Below, one piece after another: positions 4,960 to 6,111 of a stretch of 6,111 bases of DNA. The DNA is taken from contig DNPJ01000055.1 of the NCBI GenBank assembly GCA_003501485.1, positions 1 to 6,111 of the forward strand. The letters run 5' to 3'. The stretch comes from Bacillota bacterium. Its GTDB lineage: Bacteria > Bacillota_I > Bacilli_A > RFN20 > CAG-826. The notes under the pieces are model-generated. The model was given only the letters and a program-made list of their open reading frames with translations. It did not search any database and was not told the origin of the DNA. The translations under genes and the position numbers were made by a program. The stretch's first letter is position 1. Every line of letters begins with the position of its first letter.

Positions 4960-6111
4960 TTAGAATACTTTTTCAACATTAATAACTAAATTACCGTTCG
5001 CATAATTATAACAAACTGTTAATAGGTAATCGCCTGAATAATTTACTTTAAATGCTTCAGGGCATACGCTTGAAGAAGAACTTGCAAAATATAAATCAAA
5101 GTTTTCGTCTTTAGCAATATCGTTATAACCGAATTTTTCCGTCTTATTGCTTAAGGAAAATGCGTAATTATATTCAGAATTCAAAGTAACCATTCTTTGG
5201 AAATAGAATTCATTTTCATTCTTCGCTTGCTCGCGATATTGGATTGTCAAATTATCTAAACCTTGATTATCAAGATATGAATCATCAGTGAATGATATAA
5301 GTGATACAGTTAAGTTGTCCGTGAATGTTTCTTCAGGAATTGTTGTACCGCCATTACTTTCGTAATAAACCACACTGATGGATTTTTCTGTACCAACAAG
5401 AATTGGTTCTTCTAATGCTTTGCCATAACAATCTTCTAATTGATATATGTTAGAGACTAAGGCAGAAGATATAAATCTCCATATGCCGTTATCTTTTTTA
5501 TATTTGATAATAACATCATTATCTACTTTTAAAGGAACGTAATTGTCTTTAGAAGTTGAATCAGAATTCAAATAAGGAAATCTTATATTATCAACTTTAT
5601 CAAATGTTGTTGATCTTTTAATCTTATACATCATTGATTCATTTCCAAGCATATTATCTGAATCTGTAAAAATACTCGAAAAATCATCAACGTATGAATC
5701 CATTAGCTTATTAAACATGTAATTCTTTAATAAATATTCTTCTGAAGCAGATTCATATAAATTTAATGTACTTGTAGAAGCATAATTATTATTTTCATTT
5801 ACTTCTCTATTTTTTAACGAATATAAATCCGAACCCTCTTCTTTTTCTAAATAATAATATTTTGAAGTATTATTAGAGAGTATTGATATGTCTGATTTAG
5901 TTTTAAATAAATAACTCTCATTCGTTTTAACAATATTGTTATCAAAATATTTAATGTAGGCATTTCTTTCAATTTTCATGCCTTTTTGTTCGCTCTCTAT
6001 AACATCAGCATCATAAACTTCCATCGTTTGCTTGCAATAAACAGATTTGATATTTGCTATTTCAGAAGCAGCGACTTTAAGATTATGATCCGCTAAAGAG
6101 TTATCATAAAC
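4960..6111 (-). CDS. Probable extracellular beta-rich protein of unknown function (partial, 5' end outside window)
   Basis: The frame is open from the right edge to TAA 4960, giving 383 visible residues. A Met codon at 6024 is internal: 29 in-frame codons with no stop lie before it, and there is no ribosome binding site close to it. The N-terminus and any signal peptide are therefore missing. The protein is rich in Ser, Asn, Tyr and Asp with few long hydrophobic runs and no membrane helix, as in secreted or lipid-anchored proteins of this lineage. The first about 270 residues alternate strand-like segments (for example YVPLKVDNDVIIKYK, about 191-205). The last about 140 residues include VVYYESNGGTTIPEETF (about 247-263), FYFQRMVTLN (about 302-311) and, at the C-terminus, FKVNYSGDYLLTVCYNYANG followed by Leu-Val-Ile-Asn-Val. 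That last motif resembles the 'G.Y.ltvd....l.i..v' strand pair ending starch-binding-like beta-sandwich domains. That likeness is weak, and no catalytic motif is visible. A strong terminator follows at 4906-4942. Confidence 0.75.
   Translation of the reverse strand, partial: VYDNSLADHNLKVAASEIANIKSVYCKQTMEVYDADVIESEQKGMKIERNAYIKYFDNNIVKTNESYLFKTKSDISILSNNTSKYYYLEKEEGSDLYSLKNREVNENNNYASTSTLNLYESASEEYLLKNYMFNKLMDSYVDDFSSIFTDSDNMLGNESMMYKIKRSTTFDKVDNIRFPYLNSDSTSKDNYVPLKVDNDVIIKYKKDNGIWRFISSALVSNIYQLEDCYGKALEEPILVGTEKSISVVYYESNGGTTIPEETFTDNLTVSLISFTDDSYLDNQGLDNLTIQYREQAKNENEFYFQRMVTLNSEYNYAFSLSNKTEKFGYNDIAKDENFDLYFASSSSSVCPEAFKVNYSGDYLLTVCYNYANGNLVINVEKVF

Noticed and set aside
5350..5380. YYESNGGTTIP in the right-edge protein as a Listeria-type InlB B-repeat (Flg_new)
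   Set aside because: Only the first strand resembles that repeat; the defining Gly-Tyr/Gly-Trp part is absent and it is not repeated.
1..6111. CRISPR array, tRNA or rRNA gene, insertion sequence, or phage/defence system
   Set aside because: No regularly spaced repeats, cloverleaf-like sequence, transposase motifs, terminal inverted repeats or defence-protein motifs were seen on either strand.

Overview
The window comes from a low-GC bacterium that uses the standard bacterial code. TGG encodes Trp, and the RlmH reading frame ends at its family-typical Tyr-His-Lys C-terminus followed by TGA, so TGA is a stop codon and this is not a Mycoplasma-type code. Lipoprotein signal peptides with Leu-Ser-Ser-Cys lipoboxes, strong AAGGAG-type ribosome binding sites on some genes and very AT-rich intergenic DNA fit a Bacilli/Mollicutes-like lineage, for example the uncultured gut Bacilli (RF39-type) or Erysipelotrichia. 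That placement is inference; no marker here fixes the genus.

Layout, left to right. (1) 1-464, minus: the N-terminal 154 residues of an oligopeptide-type ABC transporter substrate-binding lipoprotein, cut by the window edge, with a good promoter and a palindromic element at 481-530. (2) About 535-760: an AT-rich gene-free stretch with one GC-clamped palindrome. (3) 808-1164, minus: a small three-helix membrane protein with its own terminator at 761-788. (4) 1236-2156, plus: a TupA-type ATP-grasp protein. (5) 2143-4889, minus: a tight cluster of rlmH, an O-antigen-ligase/Wzy-like polytopic membrane protein and a lipoprotein of unknown family, with spacing of only a few bases or overlaps. Its last gene collides tail-to-tail with the ATP-grasp gene (14-bp overlap). 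(6) 4906-4942: a strong intrinsic terminator. (7) 4960-6111, minus: a Ser/Asn/Tyr-rich, probably extracellular protein whose 5' end lies beyond the window.

The ATP-grasp protein, the Wzy-like protein and the unknown lipoprotein look like a small cell-surface polysaccharide or glycopolymer locus into which the housekeeping rRNA methyltransferase gene rlmH is embedded. No glycosyltransferase or flippase is visible, so any pathway must be completed elsewhere.

The most useful pattern is in the translation signals. Both lipoprotein genes whose starts are visible have strong Shine-Dalgarno sequences. The other four genes have none, and each instead has a TANNNT (-10-like) hexamer exactly 8 or 9 nt before an ATG, as expected of leaderless mRNAs. 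I saw no CRISPR array, tRNA, rRNA, insertion sequence or defence system.
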